Assembly: GCF_900129425.1 (NCBI RefSeq)
Contig: NZ_LT670817.1
Location: 4,774,001-4,838,000 of the forward strand
DNA length: 64,000 nucleotides
From: Bradyrhizobium erythrophlei
Lineage (GTDB): Bacteria > Pseudomonadota > Alphaproteobacteria > Rhizobiales > Xanthobacteraceae
Direction of reading: 5' to 3'
In this document: positions 57,235 through 64,000 of the stretch, in pieces
Layout of the letters: each line of letters opens with the position of its first letter
How positions within the stretch are numbered: position 1 is the stretch's first letter
Notes under the pieces: model-generated
Seen by the model: the letters and a program-made list of their open reading frames with translations, nothing else
Database searches by the model: none
What the model was told of the DNA's origin: nothing
Position numbers and translations under genes: made by a program

Positions 57235-57981
57235 ATGAGCACTCAAGTTGTCTTGATCACCGGCGGACTCACCGGCATCGGGCGCGCCGCCGCCCTCGCC
57301 TTCGCCAGGAAGGGTGCGAAGGTGGTCGTTGCCGGCCGGCGTGATGAGGCCGGCAAAGCGCTCGCTAACGAGCTGCGCTCCTTCGGTTCGGAGGCCGAGT
57401 TCATCAACGCCGACGTCCGCAAGGAGGATGACATCCGCGCGATGGTCGACAAGACCGTCGCACGGTTTGGCCGTCTCGATGTCGCGGTGAACAACGCCGC
57501 CACCGAAGGTCAGGTCGGCCCGATCACGGACCAGACCGCGGAAAGCTTTGCCGCGACGTTCGAGACCAACGTTCTTGGCGTCGTCCTGAGCATGAAGCAC
57601 GAAGTGCGCGCCATGCAGGCCCAGGGCAGCGGCAGCATCATCAACATCTCCTCGACCTATGGGCACGAGGGCGCGGCCGGAGCCTCGATCTACGCCGGCG
57701 CCAAGCACGCCGTCGAAGGCATCACCAAGTCGGTGGCGCTCGAAACCGCCAGGTCGGGAATTCGCGTGAATGCCGTCGCGCCTGGCCCCACCGACACGGG
57801 CATGCTGACCCGCTTCACCGGCACGGCGGAGAACAAGGCGGCGCTGGCGACGCAGGTTCCGCTGGGTCGGCTCGGCCTGTCCGAGGAAGTCGCCGACGGT
57901 ATCGTGTTCATCGCGTCGGACGAAGCCAGGTTCATCACGGGTCATGTCCTCAATGTCGACGGCGGACACAGCGCCAACTGA
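57235..57981 (+). CDS. SDR family oxidoreductase
   Basis: A 248-residue classical SDR: TGGLTGIG (about 10-17) binds the cofactor and VAGRRDEAG follows beta 2 with Arg residues, suggesting NADPH. NNAA is at about 86, Ser is in INISSTYG, and YAGAKHAVEG contains Tyr and Lys. RVNAVAPGPTDTGM and FITGHVLNVDGGHSAN end it. It heads a plus-strand run SDR-hydrolase-DUF427-SnoaL-like. The regulator that presumably controlled it is now a remnant. Substrate unknown. Confidence 0.93.
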   Translation: MSTQVVLITGGLTGIGRAAALAFARKGAKVVVAGRRDEAGKALANELRSFGSEAEFINADVRKEDDIRAMVDKTVARFGRLDVAVNNAATEGQVGPITDQTAESFAATFETNVLGVVLSMKHEVRAMQAQGSGSIINISSTYGHEGAAGASIYAGAKHAVEGITKSVALETARSGIRVNAVAPGPTDTGMLTRFTGTAENKAALATQVPLGRLGLSEEVADGIVFIASDEARFITGHVLNVDGGHSAN

Positions 57982-58019
57982 TCCCGTCCGGATCTCGCCC
58001 GCCGCCAGAGGAAATCGCC

Positions 58020-58907
58020 ATGACTCAGCACAGTCACCAGACCGCGCCGACGCAGTTCGTGGACGCAGCGGGCATTCGGTTCGCTTACCGGCGCTTCGGC
58101 CAATCGGGCGGCGTACCGCTCGTCTTCAACATGCATTTCATCGGTACGATGGACCACTGGGACCCGCTGGTGACTGACGGCCTCGCGGCGGGGCGGGAGG
58201 TGATCCTGTTCAACAACGCCGGCATTTCCAGCACGAGCGGCGAGGTGCCGGCTTCGGTCGAGGAGATGGCGGCCAACGCGGCGGCGTTCATCGAGGCGCT
58301 TGGTCTTGCGAAGGTGGACGTTCTCGGTTTCTCGCTTGGCGGCTTCGTCGCGCAGGCGCTGACGGCCGCCAACCCTGGTCTGGTTCGCCGCTTGATCCTG
58401 GTGGGGACAGGCCCGCGGGGTGGAGAGGCGATGGCGACCCTGACGCCCGAAGCTCAGGCCGCGTTCGGCGCGAGCTATGCGAACCCGGACGAGTTGTGGC
58501 TGGACGTTTTCTTCACGCCGACTGAGGCGAGCCAGGCTGCCGGCCGGGCATTTCTGAAGCGGTTCCGCCTGCGCCAGGAAGGTCGCGATCCCGAGGTGAC
58601 CGAGATGGTCGCGCCCGCGCAGATCACCGCGATCGGTAAATGGGGTGCTTCGCGCGCGGGCGCGTTCGACTATCTCCGAGAGATTACCCACCCGACGCTG
58701 GTGATCAACGGAAGCAATGACGTGATCATCTATTCCGTGAATTCGTTTATTCTTCAGCAGAACCTGCCTAACGCGCAACTCATCCTCTATCCGGATTCCA
58801 ATCACGGGTCGCAGTACCAATATCCCGCGTTATTCGTCGGCGACGTGACGCGGTTTTTGGATGCCGTGGTGCCGTTTCCAATTCAGAAGGACGCTGATCA
58901 TGACTGA
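58020..58907 (+). CDS. alpha/beta hydrolase
   Basis: A 295-residue cytoplasmic hydrolase: VDVLGFSLGGFVAQAL carries the G-x-S-x-G nucleophile at about Ser105. LVINGSNDVIIYSVNS has the acidic residue region, and DSNHGSQYQYP has the His near the C terminus. The fold is that of the short-loop hydrolases (peroxidase/esterase-like). GAGGAAATCGCC precedes the ATG. It follows the SDR by 38 bases and overlaps the DUF427 gene by 8 bases, so the genes are in one operon. Confidence 0.9.
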   Translation: MTQHSHQTAPTQFVDAAGIRFAYRRFGQSGGVPLVFNMHFIGTMDHWDPLVTDGLAAGREVILFNNAGISSTSGEVPASVEEMAANAAAFIEALGLAKVDVLGFSLGGFVAQALTAANPGLVRRLILVGTGPRGGEAMATLTPEAQAAFGASYANPDELWLDVFFTPTEASQAAGRAFLKRFRLRQEGRDPEVTEMVAPAQITAIGKWGASRAGAFDYLREITHPTLVINGSNDVIIYSVNSFILQQNLPNAQLILYPDSNHGSQYQYPALFVGDVTRFLDAVVPFPIQKDADHD

Positions 58908-59268
58908 CAAACCGATGAAGATTCCCGGGCCTGACCATCCCATTTCCATCGAAGCGAACCCGTCTCGCGTGGTGGTCAAAGTCGGCGGAAAGATCATCGC
59001 CGACACAAGCGATGCGTTGACGCTTCGCGAGGCGTCCTATCCGGCCGTTCAGTATATCCCCCGTCGAGATGTCGATATGGCCGCACTCACGCGTAGCGAA
59101 CACACGACGTATTGCCCCTACAAGGGCGACGCTTCCTACTACAGCATTCCGGCTGGCGGGCATCGTTCGGTCAATGCGGTGTGGACTTATGAGACCCCGT
59201 TTGAAGCGATGGCGCAGATCAAGGATTACGTCGCCTTCTACCCGGACCGTGTCGACGAGATCAGCTAA
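58900..59268 (+). CDS. DUF427 family protein
   Basis: A 122-residue protein: HPISIEANPSRVVVKVGGKIIADTSDALTLREASYPAVQYIPRRDVDMAALTRSEHTTYCPYKGDASYYSI and ETPFEAMAQIKDYVAFYPDRVD form the usual DUF427 beta-tent domain, with the conserved Y-P-x-x-Y-I-P and T-x-C-P-Y-K-G-x-A motifs. The domain is often fused or adjacent to hydrolases and SDRs. Start ATG 58900, overlapping the hydrolase stop. Biochemical role unknown. Confidence 0.9.
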   Translation: MTDKPMKIPGPDHPISIEANPSRVVVKVGGKIIADTSDALTLREASYPAVQYIPRRDVDMAALTRSEHTTYCPYKGDASYYSIPAGGHRSVNAVWTYETPFEAMAQIKDYVAFYPDRVDEIS

Positions 59269-59346
59269 CCGGACGCCGGCGGCCCGGCTTTGGTGGCTCG
59301 GGCCGGGCTCACTCCCTGTTCCCGACGGAGCCCACAGGAGAATGAA

Positions 59347-59748
59347 ATGAGTCAGTCAGTGGAAGCAAGGAACAGGGCGCTCGTCCTCGAGGCGTTCGAC
59401 ACCTTGTTCAACAAGCGAGACTACGCGGCCGCTGAACGCTTCTGGTCACCCAACTACGTCCAGCACAGCGCCCACATCGGGCCGGGCCGCGAAGGTCTCT
59501 TCGACCTCATCAAGGGTATTCCCGCATCCCTCAAATATGAGCCGGGCGTGATCGTAGCCGAAGGCGACTTCGTCATCGTCCACGGACGATTCTCCGGCAC
59601 CGGACGCCCGAGAAGCTGGATCGCCGCCGACGTGGTGCGCATCGCCGACGGGGTGTTGGCCGAACACTGGGACGTCCTCCAGGATGAGGCGGCGCGCGAG
59701 GAGTCGAAAAGCGGCCTGCCGATGTTCGGCGACAGCTTTGTCGATTGA
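59347..59748 (+). CDS. SnoaL/NTF2-like protein
   Basis: A 133-residue cone-shaped alpha+beta barrel protein: VEARNRALVLEAFDTLFNKRDYAAAERFWSPNYVQHSAHIGPGREGLFDLIKGIP and DFVIVHGRFSGTGRPRSWIAADVVRIADGVLAEHWDVLQDE. This is the SnoaL-like pattern with Tyr-x-QH and the EHWDVLQ end typical of polyketide-cyclase-like proteins. ATG 59347 follows CAGGAGAATGAA. Seventy-eight bases separate it from the DUF427 gene; same operon likely. Substrate unknown. Confidence 0.88.
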   Translation: MSQSVEARNRALVLEAFDTLFNKRDYAAAERFWSPNYVQHSAHIGPGREGLFDLIKGIPASLKYEPGVIVAEGDFVIVHGRFSGTGRPRSWIAADVVRIADGVLAEHWDVLQDEAAREESKSGLPMFGDSFVD

Positions 59749-59822
59749 TCCCGGTGCGTCGCGACGCCCTGCTCCGCTCGCACCTCCGCAGGACTTGATG
59801 GCGGCGGCCGACCGGATCCTCC

Positions 59823-60821
59823 TCAGTCCCGCACCCGCATCAGCACGCGGCCAAACGGCCGGTCCTCGATCAGGTGCCGAACCGCGTCCGCGGCATCGGA
59901 GAGTGGAAACACTTTGGCGATGGTCGGCTGGAGCGCACCTTCGGACAGATAGCCGATGAGTGTCTTCTGCGCAGCGGCCAGCGTCTCCGGCGCAAAGGCC
60001 CTGAAAGTGAAGCCACGTATCTTGGCCGCCTTCCAGATGATGTCGGTGAGGTTGACGCTTGCCTCGCGGCCGCCGGCGTAGCCGACCACGGCATACGTCC
60101 CTCCGGGAAGCAGGCAACCGAGCGCCTCGCCCGTGAGCTTTCCGCCCACGCCGTCGATAACGACGTCCACACCCCTGCCGCCGGTCAGGCGCATCACGCC
60201 GTCTCGCAGGCTCTCGCGCGAGAGGTCGATGACGTGCTCATAGCCGCCGGCACGCGCCATCTCCGCTTTCGCGCTGGTGCTGGCGGTCGAGATCGCGAGC
60301 GAAGCGCCGAGTTTGCGGGCAATCTGCACACTCTCCATACCCACGGCGCCACCTATGGCGGGAGCAAGTACGCTCTGCCCGGGGTTGAAGGCAACAAACT
60401 CCGTCAGCACGAGATACCCCGTCAGGTAGCCCGCGCCGGCGAGGAAGGCGGCAGCGTGTTCATCGTCGATATGCGAGGGGATTGGCATCAGGCCCGCGGC
60501 GGGCGCGGCGACCAGTTCTCGCCAAGTGCCGTCGGCAATAATGCCGAAGCCGGGTCCGGTGACGAACACGCGGTCACCGACTTTGAAGCCGGGACTCTTG
60601 GTCTCCACCACGATGCCCGCCCCGATCTGACCGCCTACCCGCGGCAAATTCTCAGGTGTGGCGGCATAATGGTGGCCGGAGCGAAAGGTATTATCCAGCG
60701 GATTGATCCCGACCGTATGTATCCGCACCAGCACCTGACCGTCGTTCGCAGCCGGTGCCGGAAGATCAACGAATTTGTTCTCCGCATAGTCGCCGTAGGC
60801 GCGATACTGGATGGCTTTCAT
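59823..60821 (-). CDS. zinc-independent quinone oxidoreductase-like MDR
   Basis: A 332-residue medium-chain dehydrogenase: MKAIQYRAYGDYAENKFVDLPAPAANDGQVLVRIHTVGINPLDNTFRSGHH, then PAIGGAVGMESVQIARKLGASLAIST (cofactor loop, about 155-180) and RGVDVVIDGVGGKL. The zinc-binding Cys/His set is absent, as in quinone oxidoreductases that use NADPH. The start ATG 60821 follows AAGGAGCCTTCATCC. It runs opposite to the SDR-hydrolase operon, and the MBL gene lies upstream on the same strand. Confidence 0.92.
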   Translation of the reverse strand: MKAIQYRAYGDYAENKFVDLPAPAANDGQVLVRIHTVGINPLDNTFRSGHHYAATPENLPRVGGQIGAGIVVETKSPGFKVGDRVFVTGPGFGIIADGTWRELVAAPAAGLMPIPSHIDDEHAAAFLAGAGYLTGYLVLTEFVAFNPGQSVLAPAIGGAVGMESVQIARKLGASLAISTASTSAKAEMARAGGYEHVIDLSRESLRDGVMRLTGGRGVDVVIDGVGGKLTGEALGCLLPGGTYAVVGYAGGREASVNLTDIIWKAAKIRGFTFRAFAPETLAAAQKTLIGYLSEGALQPTIAKVFPLSDAADAVRHLIEDRPFGRVLMRVRD

Positions 60822-60962
60822 GGATGAAGGCTCCTTTCAAGTTGCTTTTTTGCGCGGCTCGCCCCGTTCAAAGGTGCGTCCGCGAGCGAAAGAGCGAGTC
60901 GTCCGGGACGGCGCACCTGTGTGAAAGACATCGCCCGCTTCCGGAGAGATGTCGTCGGCTCG

Positions 60963-61991
60963 CTACCAGATCCACTGGGCGGCTTCCCAGTGGTATGCCG
61001 TGTCGCGTCGGACGACATGTCCAATAGCTGGGAACGGAAAATGATAGCCCATCACCATGATCCCGTCGGTCGCGACGCGGTCTAGGATAGCCTTGCGCGA
61101 CTTGATCGCCTGCGCGGGATCGTAGTCGAAGATGGGCGTCCATTCGGGATGCTGCAAACTCGTCACCGGGTTATGGGCGATGTCACCCATATGCATGAAC
61201 TGCTCCTTGCCCGAGGTGAACAGGAGTGCGGCATGGGACGGCGAATGTCCCGGCGCCGCAACATAGTGCACGCCAGTTGTGATTTCGCCGCCCTGCTTCA
61301 CGAACCGGGAACGGTTGGCAACCGGGGGCAAGCTATCTCGAGCTGCCCGGATCGTGCCCTTCTTGAACGGGTCGGGCATCGGCGAACTGTTGATCTCACT
61401 TTCGTAACGGCTGCCGGTCCAGTAGTTCCACTCCGTATCGACAAAGACGAACTGAGCCTCCGGAAACGTCAGCGCGCCCGATTTCGTCACGAAGCCGCCG
61501 ATATGGTCCAGATGACCGTGCGATGTCACGACCAGATCTATGCTCTCGGGCGCGATTCCGGCCCGGCGCAGGTTCGCCTCGACCCCGGGAAAGCTGCCGA
61601 AGGATGGTCCGAGTTTCTCGCCAAAACCGGAATCGACAAGGATACGCTCGCGTCCGGTGTCGACCACCAGGATGTTGTTTGTGATTTCGATCACCGGCTG
61701 CATGAAGTTTGCCTTCAACACCGGGGCGAGTTCAGCTTCAGAGACGTTCATGGCGAGGATCGGCCGGATCGGTATCTGCCCATAGCCATCCGAGACCACG
61801 GTCGCCTGGAAGTCGCCGATCTTGAAGCGATAGAAGCCATCGCCGTTTAGCGGTTCCGCGCCGGCTTGACTGGCGCCCTCCGCCCGGGCTGAGGCAGGGG
61901 TGAGCACCGGCATTGCCGTTGCAACAACGGCCAGGCCGACGCCAGCGCGAAATACACTGCGACGGGTCAGGATCGTCGGGGGCTTAATCAT
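60963..61991 (-). CDS. Tat-exported metallo-beta-lactamase-fold hydrolase
   Basis: A 342-residue protein. MIKPPTILTRRSVFRAGVGLAVVATAMPVLTPASARA is a textbook Tat signal (Arg10-Arg11, T-R-R-S-V-F). TSHGHLDHIGG supplies His158, His160, Asp162 and His163 of the metal site. APGHSPSHAALLF (another His) and GYHFPFPAIGHV (last His) follow. It resembles exported lactonase-like MBL proteins. Lactone quenching is possible, but unproved. ATG 61991 follows GGAGATAGAC. It is divergent from the TetR gene, which probably represses it. Confidence 0.9.
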   Translation of the reverse strand: MIKPPTILTRRSVFRAGVGLAVVATAMPVLTPASARAEGASQAGAEPLNGDGFYRFKIGDFQATVVSDGYGQIPIRPILAMNVSEAELAPVLKANFMQPVIEITNNILVVDTGRERILVDSGFGEKLGPSFGSFPGVEANLRRAGIAPESIDLVVTSHGHLDHIGGFVTKSGALTFPEAQFVFVDTEWNYWTGSRYESEINSSPMPDPFKKGTIRAARDSLPPVANRSRFVKQGGEITTGVHYVAAPGHSPSHAALLFTSGKEQFMHMGDIAHNPVTSLQHPEWTPIFDYDPAQAIKSRKAILDRVATDGIMVMGYHFPFPAIGHVVRRDTAYHWEAAQWIW

Positions 61992-62293
61992 GTCTATCTC
62001 CGGGTTGAAGGCCCCAAGGCGGCAGGGCTCGCGAAAGAGAAACACAATGTCATTCACAATTGTCTTTTCAGCCGGAGCCGGCGAAATGTCAACACTCCTC
62101 GCTCGGTCCTGCCTTCCCAGGGCGGCACACGTCCTCCTCGCTGATCCCCGCTAACCCTTCGCTAAGCTATTGAATCAGCGCCACTCCTTACGCTTCCACG
62201 CGCCAGCTAGGAGCTCGTATTCCGACCGCGATAATCCATTGCAAACGTAATTGTGATGTACTAGCTAAATAGCGGCGATCGAGGAGCAAAGCT
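61992..62293. promoter_or_regulatory. divergent promoter region between Tat-MBL and tetR genes
   Basis: A 300-bp gap. The motif AATTGTGA occurs near both genes: inverted at about 62056-62063 (in CATTCACAATTGTC) and direct at about 62251-62258 (ACGTAATTGTGATGT). These two look like half-sites or paired operators for the adjacent TetR. No gene fits. Confidence 0.45.
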
Positions 62294-62944
62294 TTGGGCG
62301 TGTCGAGAGAACAGGCCGCGGAAAACCGCCGCGCGATTGTTGCCGCTGCTGCGCGGCTATTCAGAGAACGCGGCGTGGAGGCCGTTGGGCTGAACGAACT
62401 GATGAAGCACGCGGGCTTTACGCAAGGTGGCTTCTACAACCACTTCAAGTCGAAGGCCGCGCTGGTTGCCGAGGTGCTTGCTTCGGCAATCGCCGAGGGG
62501 AATGCAGAATTCGTCAAATTCGCAAGGGCGCCCGTCGATGAGTCCACCACCGCTCTTCGGCGCTACATAAACTGGTATCTGTCGCAAGCCCATCGCGACG
62601 ACATCGGCCACGGCTGCCCCGTCACCGGATTTGCTGGCGATGCTCCCCGCTTGGACGCCGGAGCACAGTCGCATTTCGCCGGCGGATTGGACGATCAGAT
62701 AACGATCCTGGCTGGGCTGATCGCCGAGAGTGGATCTTTGGCTGCGGCAGGCGGGCGTAGGACGTTACGCGAACGGGCAATCAGCTTGCACTGCGAAATG
62801 CTGGGTGCGCTAGTCCTTTCACGGTCTGTCGCACAGGCCGCGCCAGCGTTTTCGAACGAGATTTTGGAGAACGCCCGAGGAGATGTACTCGCGTCTCTCG
62901 ATGCGCGCTTGAGCCAGGTTTCCAAGCCGCGAAAGAAACACTAG
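62294..62944 (+). CDS. TetR-family regulator
   Basis: A 216-residue protein. The HTH is RRAIVAAAARLFRERGVEAVGLNELMKHAGFTQGGFYNHFKSKAALVAEVL (about residues 12-62), a TFTQGGFYNHF-type recognition helix. GHGCPVTGFAGDAPRL and LVLSRSVAQAAPAFSNEILENAR in the C-terminal domain match the group with a GCP motif. It begins at TTG 62294 after GAGGAGCAAAGC; the alternative GTG is two codons later. Divergent from the Tat-MBL gene. Confidence 0.92.
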   Translation: MGVSREQAAENRRAIVAAAARLFRERGVEAVGLNELMKHAGFTQGGFYNHFKSKAALVAEVLASAIAEGNAEFVKFARAPVDESTTALRRYINWYLSQAHRDDIGHGCPVTGFAGDAPRLDAGAQSHFAGGLDDQITILAGLIAESGSLAAAGGRRTLRERAISLHCEMLGALVLSRSVAQAAPAFSNEILENARGDVLASLDARLSQVSKPRKKH

Positions 62945-62966
62945 TCCGCAGCCGCTCTTCGGCCGA

Positions 62967-63696
62967 TCAAACCTGGCCTCGGCCGCCATCGACGAATAGT
63001 TCGATGCCCGTGACAAAGCTGGAATCGTCAGAGGCCAGAAATACTGCCGCCTTGGCGACTTCGTCCGGTTCTCCCATTCGTCCCATCGGAATGGTGGCCA
63101 GTAACCTCGCAATGGCCTCGGGGGGGCTGCCGATCTACCAGGGGCGTCCTGATCGGACCCGGACTGAGGACGTTCGACCGAATACGGCGGTCCTTCAGCT
63201 CCATCGTCCAGGTTCGCACCAGATTGCGAACCGCAGCCTTGGTCGCGCCGTAGGTGCCGAACGAGGGTGTGCCTTTGACGCTCGCGACGGAGCCGACGAG
63301 GATGATCGACGCTCCGTCATTCATCAGGGGCAGCGCCTTTTGCACCGTGAACAACGTGCCCTTCACGTTGAGGTCGAAAAGCTTGTCGAAATGCTCCTCG
63401 GTGAGGCTTGCCAGCGGAGCGAATTCGCCGATGCCGGCATTGGCGACCAGGATGTCGATATTTCCCTTCGCCTTGACGGTCTCGCAGAGTCGATCGAGGT
63501 CCTGCAGTTTGGAGACGTCTCCCCGAACTCCTGCAACGTTGCTGCCGATCGCCTTCACGGCCTCGTCGAGTTCCTTTTGGCGGCGGCCCGTTATGCAGAC
63601 ATAGGCGCCTTCGTCGACGAACCGCTTCGCTATGGCGAAGCCTATTCCCGTGGTGCCTCCGGTAACCACGGCCAACCTTCCCTCTAACTTGCCCAT
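62967..63696 (-). pseudogene. SDR oxidoreductase with a C-terminal frameshift
   Basis: An intact N-terminal SDR core: TGGTTGIG (about 11-18), NAGIG at about 83, VGSVASVKG with Ser and YGATKAAVRN with Tyr-Lys. After RTPLVDRQPP the frame goes wrong at a run of seven G (7 C on the minus strand) at 63120-63126. Reading six instead restores EAIARLLATIPMGRMGEPDEVAKAAVFLASDDSSFVTGIELFVDGGRGQV and a stop at 62967. As written the product is mis-terminated at 63028. Either a natural frameshift or a homopolymer sequencing error. ATG 63696 chosen; it is divergent from LysR. Confidence 0.85.
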
Positions 63697-63881
63697 GACG
63701 TCAGTCCTTGTGCTGATGAATGGTGGCGTCGCAGCGCTCACATGCTGGATGGCTGACTGCTTTCTTCGGCTCTTGAAATGTTCGGATTTTGCCTGCGAAG
63801 CGCACAATGCCTCCGGCAGAGCCGTGCCGGTTCCCCAGGGATCAGCTACCTATTCCATTTCGTCGCAGAAGGCACAGATAG

Positions 63882-63896
63882 GAATATGGCTTATTC
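63882..63896. promoter_or_regulatory. LysR-type operator, copy 2
   Basis: GAATA-TGGCT-TATTC, a perfect 5-5-5 palindrome lying 14 bases upstream of the LysR start codon. The palindrome and ~45 bases around it recur, inverted, at 57114-57159. Confidence 0.65.
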
Positions 63897-63910
63897 TGGT
63901 GGAGCGCTAA

Positions 63911-64000
63911 ATGGACAGGCTCGCAGCATTGGAAATCTTCGTGCGCGTCGTCGATACCGGTTCGTTTTCGGCGGCCGCCCGGCATCAACGCATCGGACAG
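63911..64000 (+). CDS. LysR-family regulator, N-terminal part
   Basis: The first 30 codons are visible before the window ends: MDRLAALEIFVRVVDTGSFS and AAARHQRIGQ, the standard LysR HTH start (F-V-x-V-V-x-x-G-S-F-x-A-A-A). GGAG at 63901 is the ribosome-binding site. It is divergent from the frameshifted SDR gene and probably regulates it. The dead relative at 57113 shares its promoter. Confidence 0.9.
   Translation, partial: MDRLAALEIFVRVVDTGSFSAAARHQRIGQ

Noticed and set aside
57181..57969. 262-codon frame antisense to the SDR at 57235
   Set aside because: Shadow of a clear SDR; no start signal or domain.
60963..61991. Acyl-homoserine-lactone lactonase call for the Tat MBL protein
   Set aside because: The HxHxDH motif is shared by many MBL subfamilies and the Tat signal is not typical of AHL lactonases; only a fold-level call is given.

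Overview
The window reads as a chromosomal segment of a Bradyrhizobium-like alphaproteobacterium. It is GC-rich, it has the porin family typical of that group (signal peptide followed by ADLP), and it carries long alphaproteobacterial housekeeping runs: gatC-gatA/gatB, pyrB-pyrC-plsY, dprA, topA-rnr, rpmG, and pleD-divK-DUF3572-dinB. Many short palindromic intergenic repeats are scattered through it. No gene could be searched against a database; family calls rest on recognisable motifs and order.

Layout. (1) 1-8 kb: the C-terminal part of a GT41 (SPINDLY/OGT-like) glycosyltransferase, then two divergent paralogous porins that form a large imperfect inverted repeat with near-identical leaders and terminators. 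Between them lie tRNA-Ser(GCU), a tyrosine integrase, a phage gp2.5/DUF2815-like ssDNA-binding protein and a scrap of an XRE-like regulator, which together look like the remnant of an integrated element. (2) 8-11.6 kb: the complete dTDP-L-rhamnose set, rmlD-rmlC divergent from rmlA-rmlB. (3) 11.7-14.1 kb: a frameshifted transglutaminase-like cysteine peptidase, a Sel1-like protein, a hairpin-rich noncoding stretch and a 30-residue lysine-rich peptide gene. (4) 14.1-29.3 kb: housekeeping genes (gatCAB, a nitronate monooxygenase, ruvX, an AidB-like acyl-CoA dehydrogenase, pyrB/pyrC, plsY, dprA) with an amidase between plsY and dprA. (5) 29.5-32.2 kb: two divergent regulator/enzyme pairs, HxlR-azoreductase and SDR-HxlR, the second with a clear inverted operator. 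(6) 32.4-38.8 kb: topA-rnr-DUF983-NUDIX.

(7) 38.8-48.3 kb: an accessory block that separates the NUDIX gene from rpmG. It contains TetR/peroxiredoxin with two operators, an orphan antitoxin-like gene, a cytochrome P450 bracketed by ~300-bp direct repeats, an LLM flavin monooxygenase, an IS481-like insertion sequence, a Tat-exported alpha/beta hydrolase with a cysteine nucleophile, and the decayed 3' end of a second LLM monooxygenase. The 3' end of the NUDIX gene is repeated at 44.03-44.17 kb. (8) 48.3-52.3 kb: rpmG, pleD, divK, DUF3572 and dinB. (9) 52.3-64 kb: a second accessory region of small-molecule enzymes. These are two Tat or signal-peptide hydrolases, a Cache protein, two metallo-beta-lactamase-fold proteins, two SDRs, a DUF427 protein, a SnoaL-like protein, a quinone oxidoreductase, a TetR and a LysR. 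The cluster is flanked by two inverted SDR-LysR divergons; one has lost its LysR and the other has a frameshifted SDR.

The dense repeats, broken genes and duplicated gene ends show that 1-8 kb, 38.8-48.3 kb and 52.3-64 kb are sites of active gain and loss in an otherwise conserved backbone.
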